DNA from: Opitutia bacterium
GTDB taxonomy: Bacteria > Verrucomicrobiota > Verrucomicrobiia > Opitutales > Opitutaceae
Direction of reading: 5' to 3'
NCBI GenBank assembly: GCA_947472765.1
Contig: CANJCM010000017.1
Span: 1-64,000 of the forward strand
Length of the DNA stretch: 64,000 nucleotides
Shown: positions 26,999 to 35,602 of the stretch, piece by piece
Position numbering within the stretch: position 1 is the stretch's first letter
Layout: each line of letters opens with the position of its first letter
Made by a program: the position numbers and the translations under genes
Notes under the pieces: model-generated
Seen by the model: the letters and a program-made list of their open reading frames with translations, nothing else
What the model was told of the DNA's origin: nothing
Database searches by the model: none

Positions 26999-27970
26999 TT
27001 AGAACCCGTACAACCGCGCCGGATTCTCGACCAGGATCTTCTTCCGCAGCGCCGCGTCCGGGACCCATTTCGAGAGGAGATTCAGCATCTTCCCGTCGTC
27101 GACTGTCCGATACGGTGTGATCTCCATGATGCTGCGGCCGCCGGCTCCGCCCGGATGCGGCCAGTTGGAACCCCAGAGGATCCGATCCTCATTGGCCGCG
27201 ATCAGGGCGCGGGCCAGCGGGGTCATGTCGGCGTAGTCCGGCGCGCCATCGGAACTCTGGTAGGCGCCGGAAATCTTCACATACGCGCGGCCGGATTTCA
27301 CGAGCGCCACGAGATCCGCGAAGCCCGGCTGCCCGAGGCCGAGTTCACCGCGGGCGCTGCCAAAGTGATCGATCACGATCGGGACGGCGGACGACGCGAG
27401 GAGGTCCTTCAACGCCGCAATCATCGCGAGATTCGTGAAGGTCTGGATGTGCCAGCCGCGCTTCGCCATCCGCGCCATCGCGGACTCGAACCGGCCGCGC
27501 GCGACCTTCGGATCGTTGGTGCCGCCCGTGGAAAGGTTGAGCCGGATGCCGCGAAAGCCGGCCGTGGCGAGCTCATCGAGTTCGCGCTCGGGTGTCTGTT
27601 CGTTGATCACCGCGACGCCGCGGGCGCCGGCGCCGTACTCCTTGATGCCGTCGCGCGTGGCGGAGTTGTCGGTGCCGTAGACACTGGGCGTCACAATCAC
27701 GACCCGCTCGAGTTTCAGCCGCCGGTGCATCGCCTGCAGTTCCGGGGTGGTCGCCGTCTCGGGCGTGTACGTCCGACCGGGAAACATCGGATATTTCGCG
27801 GGATCGCCGAAGACGTGGACGTGACAGTCGCACGCCCCCGAAGGCAGGGCGAACGCGGCATCGGTGGCAGGCTGGGGGGCTTTGGCGGACATGGAACGAG
27901 CGGCGAGAAGGGTTCCCGCGCTGACGGCTCCGACGACAAAATTTCGGCGCGTCATGGGCGTGGTGTTCAT
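26999..27970 (-). CDS. Amidohydrolase (PDC lactonase-like) with Tat-type signal
   Basis: A metal-dependent TIM-barrel hydrolase of the amidohydrolase_2 / 2-pyrone-4,6-dicarboxylate lactonase group. The ATG at 27970 gives 323 residues starting with a twin-arginine-like signal, TRRNFVVGAVSAGTLLAA, so a folded enzyme is probably exported. The metal motif is CDCHVHVFGD (about 47-56), with later conserved segments VVIVTPSVYGTDN, GFRGIRLN, PIVIDHFG and the end motif ILWGSNWPHP. Substrates in this family include lactones and carboxylic acids; which one applies here is unknown. It stands alone between repeat-filled gaps. Confidence 0.85.
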   Translation of the reverse strand: MNTTPMTRRNFVVGAVSAGTLLAARSMSAKAPQPATDAAFALPSGACDCHVHVFGDPAKYPMFPGRTYTPETATTPELQAMHRRLKLERVVIVTPSVYGTDNSATRDGIKEYGAGARGVAVINEQTPERELDELATAGFRGIRLNLSTGGTNDPKVARGRFESAMARMAKRGWHIQTFTNLAMIAALKDLLASSAVPIVIDHFGSARGELGLGQPGFADLVALVKSGRAYVKISGAYQSSDGAPDYADMTPLARALIAANEDRILWGSNWPHPGGAGGRSIMEITPYRTVDDGKMLNLLSKWVPDAALRKKILVENPARLYGF

Positions 27971-28109
27971 GGGGTTGGGGTGGGCTTTTGCATCCCAGCA
28001 TTCGCGCGGAGAGGCCATCTCAAAGATGAGAGTTGAGGGTTGAGATTTGAGAGTCGGGAAACGTCGAAGGAACTCCGGATTTAACGACACGCGGCCCGAA
28101 GAACTCCCC

Positions 28110-28665
28110 TGAATTGGAGTGAGCCTGAACCCAGGAAATCTGGAGTTTCCATGTAGGGGCGTGCCTCGTGCGCGCCCTTAATTCGTACGCCTGCCATGCT
28201 GACCGCAGGGAAGAATCCGAGTCGTCCTCCTCGGTGCCTCGGTGTCTCGGTGGTTAAACAGCTCGGTCTCTCAGTGCGGCGGAATCCGGACTGACCCTGA
28301 CCTCCGCTCTTCGGTGGTTAACTCCAAGCGTTGGAACCCAAACGCCAACCCGGACTTTACCATGAAGCCGCGAAGTCACGAAGAAATCCCCGGACTGGGT
28401 GAGCCTGAAGCCAGGAAGCCCGGAGTTTCAAACCGGTGAGCAACGTGACCTATGCACCTCACTGACGTCCTCGTCATGTGCGGCCAAAAGTGCCTGTCAT
28501 TCTGAGCGCAGCGAAGAATCCACGGCCCCGAGGGAGACTCACGCGTGGATGCGCTACCCTTTCACTCCGCTCGGTAACTTAGCTGCGCTCAGAACGACAG
28601 GGTCTTTATCCGTCGAACGGGGAATTGTCCTCCTCGGTGCCTCAGTGTCTCGGTGGATAACTCCA
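28110..28665. repeat. Repeat-packed gap with no gene
   Basis: The 784 bases between the amidohydrolase and the PIN gene hold no supportable gene. They contain family H copies (28121-28149 and 28400-28430), a family D element with GTAGGGGCG head (28153-28177), family G arms (28227-28259 and 28629-28660), and an inverted pair of family I: TCATTCTGAGCGCAGCGAAG at 28498-28517 and its inverse near 28579-28602. At least four unrelated repeat families are therefore packed into about 550 bases. Confidence 0.8.
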
Positions 28666-28754
28666 AGGCACGGATCAGCCAGTCCCGGGCTCACACGAAG
28701 GCGCGCAGAAGGCGAAGGAAGGCCGCCTCGGGCGGCTCTGGCCCTTCGGCACGA

Positions 28755-29273
28755 CTACTCAGCCTGATACTCGGCCTGGGATTCCATCACGATCGGGAAG
28801 TCCTTCTGCCCGTCAGGAGTGAAAGCTTCGAGGGAAAAACCGCCCTGAAGTTTTATCCCTCGAAGGTGTGTGCGCCCTGATTTTCTCAAGGTTTCGCAGT
28901 ACTCGAACATCGTTTCTGCATCATCGGTGATCACGTAACCGAGACCCCGTGCATGCGCGTGACCGATGATTTTCAGATCGTCCTTCAGCGACTGCCGATC
29001 GGTTCCGGAACCGGCGGCCATCGACTTGAAGTCGAACGAAGCGGCCACCATCGCGTCCTCATGGGTGAACGGCAGGAGGATGAGCTGTTGAAGCGGGAGC
29101 GTCTCCAACGTCTGACGGATGCAGAATTCGGCCACGACAATCGCCGAAAGAAACATCGGCTGACGGCTGGTGAGAAAGTGCTGGAAGAATTGCTTCGCGA
29201 CGCCGTGCCGATCGCGGCGGGAATCGGCCAGCGTAATCAGGAAACTCGTGTCGAGAATGATGCCGTCACGCAT
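28755..29273 (-). CDS. PIN-domain protein, putative ribonuclease
   Basis: PIN domains are Mg-dependent ribonucleases, often the toxin of VapBC-type pairs. The 172-residue protein begins MRDGIILDTSFLITLADS with Asp8, followed by Glu49 in IVVAEF, Asp98/99 in LKDDLKIIGHAHARG and Asp117/118 in YVITDDAE. This is the full acidic set. Length is slightly above the 130-150 of VapC, with a C-terminal extension of about 40 residues. It starts three bases after the stop of the upstream gene, so the two are almost certainly co-translated. The partner (about 257 residues) is far larger than normal VapB antitoxins. Confidence 0.85.
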   Translation of the reverse strand: MRDGIILDTSFLITLADSRRDRHGVAKQFFQHFLTSRQPMFLSAIVVAEFCIRQTLETLPLQQLILLPFTHEDAMVAASFDFKSMAAGSGTDRQSLKDDLKIIGHAHARGLGYVITDDAETMFEYCETLRKSGRTHLRGIKLQGGFSLEAFTPDGQKDFPIVMESQAEYQAE

Positions 29274-29276
29274 GCG

Positions 29277-30050
29277 CTACCCCCGGTGTTCCCGGACCCA
29301 CTGCGCCGCGTCGGGCACATCGGCCCACGCCTTTTCACCAGCGGCCGTCATGCGAGCAAAAGCGGCTTCATCGAACTCAGGTCGATACGGTACGAATTCC
29401 AGGAGGCGAAGCTTGCGGAGCGTTCGAGTACGCTGATTCCGCTCGCCCAGCACCCGCATGACCTTTTCGCGAAAGAGCGGATAGGCCTCAGCCTTCAGCT
29501 GGTCGGGCGAGACGGCGACAATGACAGGATCGGTCTGGTCGCGGAGATGAACGTGGATGTTGGTTCTTACTCCGCCCGCCTCCCGCACTTCTCCCATGAG
29601 GAGAAGCTCGACCGGCACCCAACGGTCCTCGGACGGGCGCCGCAATGTAGTCTGGCCATCAATCTTGAGCTCACGGAACCGAACATGGCTTCCCTGTGGT
29701 CGAATGAAATAGGCGAGGCTACGTTCGCCAGCGGCCCGCTTCTGCCACTGGTGCAGCACGTTTAACCGGACCGGGTCCGGACTGGCTGCGTCGTCCTGGC
29801 CCGCGACCAGCGAAAGATCGGACTCGAAACTTTCCCTCACGTTGTCGGGCAGGGGGACGACGAGCGCGTAGGAACCTTGCTTCACTTGCACGAGGGTATC
29901 GACGAGTGATCCTTGATTGGACCCGAGGACCAGCCGCTCCACGTCTTCGTGAAACTTCCGCATCAGTCCGAACGGCACGTGGGCAGGGGAAATCTCCACG
30001 CCGTGGGCGGTGCCGCTGAGGGCAAATTCGACTGTCGCGGGTTGAACCAT
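29277..30050 (-). CDS. Unknown protein coupled to the PIN gene
   Basis: I do not recognise a family. From the Met at 30050 it has 257 residues; an in-frame Met at 30149 would add 33. No signal peptide, membrane segment or helix-turn-helix is evident. It is mostly mixed alpha/beta with a charged middle (VRFRELKIDGQTTLRRPSED), a strand-rich part (WVPVELLLMGEVREAGG) and a basic C-terminal part (RVLGERNQRTRTLRKLRLLE). The strand-rich middle followed by a basic region could suit RNA or DNA binding, but that is speculation. Its stop is three bases from the PIN start, so the two form a two-gene unit. It might be an atypical antitoxin or a protein that directs the nuclease. Confidence 0.7.
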   Translation of the reverse strand: MVQPATVEFALSGTAHGVEISPAHVPFGLMRKFHEDVERLVLGSNQGSLVDTLVQVKQGSYALVVPLPDNVRESFESDLSLVAGQDDAASPDPVRLNVLHQWQKRAAGERSLAYFIRPQGSHVRFRELKIDGQTTLRRPSEDRWVPVELLLMGEVREAGGVRTNIHVHLRDQTDPVIVAVSPDQLKAEAYPLFREKVMRVLGERNQRTRTLRKLRLLEFVPYRPEFDEAAFARMTAAGEKAWADVPDAAQWVREHRG

Positions 30051-30293
30051 GGTCGTTCCGCGTAACTTTCGCCAAAGGTCCGTGGTGCGCAAGAGCGCGA
30101 GTGAGAGGCTAAACTCTGCGACGCTCCCCTCGCTCACGCTCGCTACCACGTGATGGTTTCCTGGCTTCCGCTGCTTCGTGTCTTCGTGGTTAACCCCGGC
30201 GATTGGATCCCACGCTTATTGAACCCTAGACGCTTGTCGGTGAGTTGGCGGAAACCTTGCCGGGGGCGCCGTGTCCCAGCTTTCATCTCTGTC

Positions 30294-30893
30294 ATGAAAA
30301 CCGCGTTTGCCCTCGCTCTCGCCCTGCTCGCCGCCACCACCAGCCAGGCCCAGATTTTCCGCTCCCGCGGGCACGGGGGCTATGCGCCGCGGCCTTATCA
30401 TTCCGGGACGTCGATTTCGGTCGGGATCTCCTCCGGTCCCTGGATTGGTTACCCCAGCTATGGTTATGGCTACGGGTACGGTTACGGCTTTCCGCGGAGC
30501 CATCGCCGCGCGGTTTACTCCTATTATCCCGGTTACGACGCCGGCTACTATCCGTACGCCAATTCCAGTTACGCCGGCCCGTCGAGTGCGGCCGCCAACG
30601 GCCTTTGGCTCGGTGCGCTCGCCGGCGGCATCATCGGCAACAACAGCGGCGACTTTCGTCACGACGGCTGGCGCGGCGCGGCTTGGGGCGCGGGCCTCGG
30701 CTGGCTGCTCGGTTCCGTCGTCGATACCAACCGTCGCGTGAATGCGGCCCAATCCGCGCCGGCCTACCCCTCCCCCGCGGTGCCGGCGGCGGCTCCGGCG
30801 ACGCCCGCGGCTCCGGTCACGGTGATTAACAATTACTACAACGCGCCGGCCACGCCGATGAGCGGCGCCAACAGCCTGTTCGGGCGCAACTAA
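30294..30893 (+). CDS. Secreted Gly/Tyr-rich protein with glycine-zipper-like segment
   Basis: Unknown function. The ATG at 30294 gives 199 residues with a signal peptide (FALALALLAATTSQAQ). The mature part opens with a Gly/Tyr-rich stretch containing repeated YG dipeptides (about 54-65). A small-residue hydrophobic region follows at about 105-145 (LWLGALAGGIIGNN and GAAWGAGLGWLLGSVV), resembling glycine-zipper membrane segments. The C-terminal part is Ala/Pro-rich. It lies 62 bases upstream of the LpoB-like gene on the same strand and may belong to that envelope operon. Confidence 0.75.
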   Translation: MKTAFALALALLAATTSQAQIFRSRGHGGYAPRPYHSGTSISVGISSGPWIGYPSYGYGYGYGYGFPRSHRRAVYSYYPGYDAGYYPYANSSYAGPSSAAANGLWLGALAGGIIGNNSGDFRHDGWRGAAWGAGLGWLLGSVVDTNRRVNAAQSAPAYPSPAVPAAAPATPAAPVTVINNYYNAPATPMSGANSLFGRN

Positions 30894-30955
30894 CCTCGTT
30901 CCGCGTAAACTTCCCGCCGCGGGCCGCGACCTTTCCTCTGATTCTCAAGCGATCC

Positions 30956-31585
30956 ATGAACTCCACTTCTCTCCTCTCCCGCGCGGGCCTGCTCGTTGCG
31001 GCGGTTGTTCTCGGCGGCTGCGCCACCACGGGCGTCAACCAGCCCGCCGGCGTGCCGCCCACCGAAATGCGCCCCGATGAACGCGGCTTCGTCGCCGGCA
31101 CCGGGATCGAGTCCCAGGATCTCGTGACCGTCACCGACAAGATGGCCCGCAGTGTCCTCGGCATTCCCGAAATCGCCCGCGCCCAGGCCAAGCCGTATAT
31201 CGTGCTCGAGCCCGTGACCAACAACACGCGTTTCCCGATCAACAAGGACATCTTCCTCACCCGCATCCGCACCCAGCTTAACTCGAAGGCCGCGGGTCAT
31301 GTCAGTTTCCTCGATCGCGAGATGATGAAGACCCTCGAACGCGAGCGCGCGCTCAAGCAAAGCGGCCAGGTCACGGCCAGCGCCGATCCGAACGTCGTCG
31401 AGTTTCGCGGCGCGGACTACTTCCTCACCGGCAAGCTCGACGGCCTGACCACGCGCACGTCCGCGGGCACCAGCGACTACGTGCTCTACAGCTTCCGGCT
31501 CACGAACGCGCGTACCAGCGAGATCGTCTGGGAGGACTCAGCCGAGATCAAGAAGCAGGGGCTGGAGGACGCCGCCTACCGTTGA
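30956..31585 (+). CDS. LpoB-like penicillin-binding-protein activator lipoprotein
   Basis: In E. coli, LpoB is an outer-membrane lipoprotein that reaches through the peptidoglycan to activate the synthase PBP1B. The 209-residue product has a lipobox (VVLGGC, Cys about 22) and a C-terminal alpha/beta domain with the family pattern: YIVLEPVTNNTRFPINKDIF, FLDREMMKTLERERALKQSG, ADYFLTGKLDGL and YVLYSFRLTNARTSEIVWED. The linker between lipid anchor and domain is short. The YcfL-like gene two genes downstream mirrors the ycfL-lpoB adjacency of enterobacteria and supports the call. Confidence 0.85.
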   Translation: MNSTSLLSRAGLLVAAVVLGGCATTGVNQPAGVPPTEMRPDERGFVAGTGIESQDLVTVTDKMARSVLGIPEIARAQAKPYIVLEPVTNNTRFPINKDIFLTRIRTQLNSKAAGHVSFLDREMMKTLERERALKQSGQVTASADPNVVEFRGADYFLTGKLDGLTTRTSAGTSDYVLYSFRLTNARTSEIVWEDSAEIKKQGLEDAAYR

Positions 31586-31588
31586 GAA

Positions 31589-31663
31589 GTGGCACGGGTC
31601 TCCTGACCCGTGAAATCACTTCGAACGGCCGTCCCCGTCCACGAGTCGGGAGACTCGTGCCAC
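31589..31663. repeat. REP-like inverted pair (family A, copy 2)
   Basis: Arms at 31589-31612 and 31640-31663 with GTGGCA heads and a 27-base spacer, the same geometry as 857-931. It starts three bases after the lpoB-like stop and ends nine bases before the next start, so it sits inside the operon and could tune relative expression. The spacer sequence is unlike that of copy 1. Confidence 0.85.
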
Positions 31664-31672
31664 CTCGAACGT

Positions 31673-32905
31673 ATGACTTCCCGGCCTTCCGCCATTGAAC
31701 GCCGTTCGGCGTTTTCGCCCGTGCGCGCGCTGGCGTTCCTCGGGCTGGCGGGAACCGGTTTCCTGTCGGGCGGCTGCGTGAGCGAGGTGCCGGAGCATCG
31801 CGGGGGCGGCACGGTCGCCGATCGCCAGGTGCCGGTCCCGGAGCGCGATCGCGTGCTCTTCGACTACCGGATCGCGGCCACCGCCCTGCGCCGGGGTGAC
31901 GACGCGGTGGCGAAGGAGAAACTCGACGACGCCATTGCGCGGATCGGCGGGATCATCGCGAATTCCGCGGATGCGGCGCGGGCCCGCAGCCTGTTTTCCG
32001 CGGAGAGCTCGAAGGTGTTCATCGGCGAGCCCTACGAGCGAACCATGGCGTATTTTTATCGAGGCATCCTCTATTGGCGCGACGGACAGCCGGACAACGC
32101 CCGGGCGTGCTTTCGCTCTGGCCAGGTCATCGACAGTGACCCCACCAACGAGCACTACGACGCTGACTACGTGTTGCTCGACTACCTCGATGGTCTGGCC
32201 ACCGCGAAGCTCGGCGGCGACGGCTCGGACGCCTTCGCCCGCGCCCAGCGCAACGCCGGCGAGCGGCTCGCGCTCGCGCCCTATCAGCCGGCGGCGAATG
32301 TCCTCGTCTTCGCCGAGTTCGGGTACGGCCCGCGCAAATACGCGGCCGGGCAGCATGGTGAGCTCCTGCGTTTCTACGCCGATGACTCGCCCTCGCGTTC
32401 CGCGCGTCTGCTCCTCGATGGCGGGACGAAGATCGTGCCGCTGCCCGCGTTCGACGATCTCGGCTTCCAGGCGACGACGCGGGGCGGCCGCGTGATGGAC
32501 CACATCCTGGGCAACAAGGCGGTGTTTAAAGCCGGCGCGAACGTCGCGGGTGACATCGCCCTGGCCGGCTCGGCGATCGCCCACGAGAAGTCCCGCCGGC
32601 GGGAGCGGGAGGGCAAGGACACCGACGATTCCGATTTCGCGGCGGTCGGTCTCGGCGTGCTCGGGATGATCGGCAAGGTCGCCTCGGCCGCGACCGATGC
32701 CACGGCCGACACCCGTCAGTGGGACAACCTGCCGCAACGGCTCAGTTTCGCCGCGATCGAGCTTCCGGCCGGACAGCATCCTGGACGGATTGAGTTCCTC
32801 GACCGCGACGGTAACGTCCTCGAACAGCGGACCCAGACCATCACCCTCAACGTCGCCGCCGCCGACCGCGATACGGTCGTTTTTTTGAGCGAACTTAAGC
32901 GCTGA
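31673..32905 (+). CDS. COG3014-like lipoprotein of the LpoB operon
   Basis: Function unknown. The ATG at 31673, just after the inverted repeat, gives 410 residues; an in-frame Met at 31610 lies inside the repeat and is rejected. A lipoprotein signal (FLGLAGTGFLSGGC) is followed by a helical TPR-like region (about 55-200) with AMAYFYRGILYWRDGQPDNARACFRSG-type packing. The C-terminal half includes PEEDTDD-like acidic stretches replaced here by REREGKDTDDSD, an Ala/Gly-rich membrane-like segment and a final domain LPQRLSFAAIELPAGQH. I recall the family beside lpoB/ycfL in other genomes, which fits this position; treat that as recollection. Confidence 0.7.
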   Translation: MTSRPSAIERRSAFSPVRALAFLGLAGTGFLSGGCVSEVPEHRGGGTVADRQVPVPERDRVLFDYRIAATALRRGDDAVAKEKLDDAIARIGGIIANSADAARARSLFSAESSKVFIGEPYERTMAYFYRGILYWRDGQPDNARACFRSGQVIDSDPTNEHYDADYVLLDYLDGLATAKLGGDGSDAFARAQRNAGERLALAPYQPAANVLVFAEFGYGPRKYAAGQHGELLRFYADDSPSRSARLLLDGGTKIVPLPAFDDLGFQATTRGGRVMDHILGNKAVFKAGANVAGDIALAGSAIAHEKSRRREREGKDTDDSDFAAVGLGVLGMIGKVASAATDATADTRQWDNLPQRLSFAAIELPAGQHPGRIEFLDRDGNVLEQRTQTITLNVAAADRDTVVFLSELKR

Positions 32906-32941
32906 CTGCCAGTCTCACGATCACCTGACCTTACCACCGCC

Positions 32942-33358
32942 ATGAAGACCAAGTTGTTTCTTGTCCCGTTCGCCGCCGCTGTTTTCTCGCTCTCGGCGGG
33001 GTGCGTGGCACCGGGGCCGTATGCGCCGCTCGACACGACCAAGTTCACGCTGGAGAACACCGATCGCTTCGTCCTGCTCGATCAGCCGGCGCAGGCTGCC
33101 GTGACCTGCACGGGTCTGCAGGAAGTCTGGCGTGACGATGGCCGGCTCGAGGTCGTCGCCAACGTGAAGAACCGTGAAGGCCGCCGCGTGCAGGTCCAAA
33201 TCAACTGTGTGTTCAAAGACGAACAGGGCTTCTCGACCGGTGATGAGACGCCGTTCCAGACCCTCACGCTGTCCGAGAATTCCACCGAGGCCGTGCGCTT
33301 CACCGCCATGAACAAGCTGGCCCGGAAGTACACGGTCCGCGTCCGCCAGTCCCGCTAA
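32942..33358 (+). CDS. YcfL-like lipoprotein (DUF1425)
   Basis: A 138-residue lipoprotein (signal ending FSLSAGC). The domain at about 40-135 is an immunoglobulin-like beta sandwich: AAVTCTGLQEVWRDDGRLEV, VVANVKNREGRRVQVQINC, FQTLTLSENSTEAVRFTAMN. In E. coli ycfL lies directly upstream of lpoB, and its product is an uncharacterised lipoprotein. Here it is the third gene after the LpoB-like gene, with 36-base and 20-base gaps to its neighbours, consistent with one operon. Confidence 0.82.
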   Translation: MKTKLFLVPFAAAVFSLSAGCVAPGPYAPLDTTKFTLENTDRFVLLDQPAQAAVTCTGLQEVWRDDGRLEVVANVKNREGRRVQVQINCVFKDEQGFSTGDETPFQTLTLSENSTEAVRFTAMNKLARKYTVRVRQSR

Positions 33359-33378
33359 CCTCCCGCGTCACCCCCGCC

Positions 33379-34200
33379 ATGAAAGCATTTACCGGTTCTC
33401 TGCTCTCGTTCGTCCTGCTTGCCCTTCCGGCCGCCGCCCAAACCGCCGGTGGCCCGCCCATCGCGCAGAACCTGCCGGGTCCGGTCGCCCCGCGGCTGCC
33501 TTCGGCCGCGCAGCAGACTTACGGCCCGAGTTCCGACACGCTGATCGCGCGGCAGGCCGCCGACGGAATTCTCGAGGGCTTTCGCAAGGCGTACGTCACG
33601 GACGGCGCCCCGCGGATCGTCATCTACGTCAACCGCGCGCTCGTCGACGCGAGCTCGGGGCTCTCGCTGACTCATCGCACCGAGAAATTCGAGAAGACGG
33701 ATAATTCTACGAAGACCAGCGGCACGAACACTTACGCGGCGAAGGAGGCGAAGCCCGCGGCGCTGGCGGATCAGCAGACGGTCCGCGAAATCGAGCGACT
33801 CTTCGGCCGGGTTTTCCGGCACGGCGGCGCGCAACTCGCGGATCAGGCCACCGCCACAGCGCTCCTTCCCGAACAGGCCGGCGCACATCTCACCGGCGAC
33901 CCCGCCGCACGGGACCGCGCGGCCCTGGCGCAGATTGCCGACATCGCGATCGAAATCCTGATCTCCAGTCGCAACCTGGTCGTGCCGCAGGTTTCGGGTG
34001 ATGTCACTTATCCCGTCCCTGATATCCAAGCCACGGCGATCCGGCTGAAGGACGCCGCGATCGTCGGCCAGGCGGCCGCGAGCGACATCATCGGTAAAGG
34101 GATGCAGGCCGGAAAAGTCATTCGTCAGTTCGACGCCAGCGACATCACCGAAGCGACCGCGATCGCGTTGATCGAGGATATGCTGACCGGGAAGAAGTAG
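33379..34200 (+). CDS. Secreted protein of the LpoB-like operon, possibly CsgG/LpoB-fold
   Basis: Unknown function, 273 residues with a signal peptide (LLSFVLLALPAAAQ). A strand RIVIYVNRALVD (about 75-86) is followed by a helix-strand pattern with EIERLFGRVFRHGGAQLADQ and LAQIADIAIEILISSRNLV. This resembles the layout of CsgG/LpoB-type domains, in which the protein sequence recognises a variable partner, but the similarity is only in general pattern. It is the last gene of the four-gene group starting at 30956. A structure prediction would decide the fold. Confidence 0.65.
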   Translation: MKAFTGSLLSFVLLALPAAAQTAGGPPIAQNLPGPVAPRLPSAAQQTYGPSSDTLIARQAADGILEGFRKAYVTDGAPRIVIYVNRALVDASSGLSLTHRTEKFEKTDNSTKTSGTNTYAAKEAKPAALADQQTVREIERLFGRVFRHGGAQLADQATATALLPEQAGAHLTGDPAARDRAALAQIADIAIEILISSRNLVVPQVSGDVTYPVPDIQATAIRLKDAAIVGQAAASDIIGKGMQAGKVIRQFDASDITEATAIALIEDMLTGKK

Positions 34201-34214
34201 GCCTGGCGCCGGAG

Positions 34215-34275
34215 TTAACCACGAAGGCACGAAGGCCCGGGTATTCTCGGTGCCTCGGTGTCTCGGTGGTTAAAC
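34215..34275. repeat. Intergenic inverted repeat (family G)
   Basis: TTAACCACGAAGGCACGAAG opens the left side at 34215 and the right side ends with TCGGTGTCTCGGTGGTTAAA at about 34275. The outer TTAACCAC/GTGGTTAA ends are perfectly complementary, with inner tandem GGTGTCTCGG- and GAAGGCAC-type units. It lies in the convergent gap after the LpoB-like operon. Confidence 0.8.
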
Positions 34276-34292
34276 CCGCTCGAGCCCGAATC

Positions 34293-34700
34293 CTACGGCC
34301 GCTTCGGCGGCGCGAACTTTGTGTCCTTCGTCGCCGCTTCCATTTCCTTCAGGGCCTTCTCGATCGCGAGGGTGTCTTCGCCGCCGGAGCGGACCACGGG
34401 CGCGCCAATGGAAAAATCGATCGTGGCGCCGTTCTGGATCGGCACCTCCATCTTGAGGGCCGGCGGTTCGACGCGGAATTTAACCTCGGGCGGAGTGGGA
34501 AACACTGGCGTCGGAATCGTCGCGTTGAGCATCGATTCCGGCAGCGCGAAACTCGGACGTTCCGGCACCAGCGGCGTGCGGCCTCCCACCGGACCGCGCG
34601 AGCGCTCGGGCATCGGCGTGATCGCGGGACGAATCGTGACGTAGTAGAACGCGGCAAAGGCCGCGAGCAGGACGGCGCCCCAGATCAGGCGGGATTTCAT
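34293..34700 (-). CDS. Small single-membrane-segment protein of unknown function
   Basis: 135 residues. An N-terminal hydrophobic helix (SRLIWGAVLLAAFAAFYYVT, about 3-22) is followed by a Pro-rich stretch with repeated PxxP units (about 28-80) and an acidic/Lys C-terminus. No conserved domain is recognised. It is the last gene of a minus-strand group with the EamA and YggU genes, 35 bases downstream of the former. Likely a signal-anchored envelope protein; moderate confidence that it is real because the gene is codirectional, closely spaced and has a coherent membrane start. Confidence 0.65.
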   Translation of the reverse strand: MKSRLIWGAVLLAAFAAFYYVTIRPAITPMPERSRGPVGGRTPLVPERPSFALPESMLNATIPTPVFPTPPEVKFRVEPPALKMEVPIQNGATIDFSIGAPVVRSGGEDTLAIEKALKEMEAATKDTKFAPPKRP

Positions 34701-34735
34701 GCGGGGCGAGGCATGGCCGGAACGTGGGAGAGGAA

Positions 34736-35602
34736 TCAGCCGAGTGCCAGTGCGATTACTCCCGCGGCCATCGCCGCCGCCGCCCAGAGCCGCCGGCGGC
34801 CCTCGGCCTCGCGAAGCAGGTGCGATCCGAGAAACGCGCCGATCACGATGCTCACCTCCCGGGCCGGGGCGATGTAGCTGACCGGCGTGAAGCTCATCGC
34901 CGTGAGAATGAGCACGTACGCGGCGGGTGAGAGCAGCGCCATGCCCCAGACGTAGCGGCGATGCTCGCGCCAGTGCCGCGTCACCTCGGGCCAGCGCGGG
35001 AGTGCAAAGGGTGTGACGAGCGTCAGCACCATGAGCGCCGTGCCCGCATCGTAGAGCAGCGGCGGAATTCCGAGCCGGTGCACGCCGTGCCGATCCCAGA
35101 TCGTGTAGGCGGCGATGAAGAGCCCCGAGATGATCCCATAACGAAACGCGATGCGCAGATGAGCCCGATCCTCATGAAACAGCCGCGCTCCGTCCGTGAG
35201 AAAAAAGATCGCCGCGATGATCACGAACCCGCCGGCCAGCGCGACCAGGGACGGCCGTTCCCCGAGCAGCATGATCGCGGCGAGCGTGGACAGCAGTGGA
35301 CCGGTCCCGCGGGCGAGGGGATAGATCAGCGAGAAGTCACCGCTGCGATACGCGCGCTGGAGAAACAGCGAGTATCCGGTCTTCAGCACCCCGCTGCCCG
35401 CGATCCACGCGATCGCGGCGCCGGAGAGCTGCGGCGATTTCCAGAGGCAGTAGAACGTGACGACCGGGACGTAGAGCGTGCAGATCACGGCTCCAACCAG
35501 CCACACGAAGGGCAGGCCGCCGCCCGCGCGTTTCGCACAGAGATTCCAGGTCGCGTGCAACACCGCGGCGACCAGCACGAGCGTGAGCGCGAAGGCCGTC
35601 AT
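34736..35602 (-). CDS. EamA/DMT family transporter
   Basis: A 288-residue inner-membrane protein with about ten hydrophobic segments in the two-fold repeat of the drug/metabolite transporter superfamily. Typical features: the first repeat with LHATWNLCAKRAGGGLPF and PLARGTGPLLSTLAAIMLLGE, and the second with SFTPVSYIAPAREVSIVIGAFLGSHLL. Substrates in the family range from amino acids to nucleotide derivatives and cannot be assigned. It overlaps the preceding YggU-like gene by four bases. Confidence 0.87.
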   Translation of the reverse strand: MTAFALTLVLVAAVLHATWNLCAKRAGGGLPFVWLVGAVICTLYVPVVTFYCLWKSPQLSGAAIAWIAGSGVLKTGYSLFLQRAYRSGDFSLIYPLARGTGPLLSTLAAIMLLGERPSLVALAGGFVIIAAIFFLTDGARLFHEDRAHLRIAFRYGIISGLFIAAYTIWDRHGVHRLGIPPLLYDAGTALMVLTLVTPFALPRWPEVTRHWREHRRYVWGMALLSPAAYVLILTAMSFTPVSYIAPAREVSIVIGAFLGSHLLREAEGRRRLWAAAAMAAGVIALALG

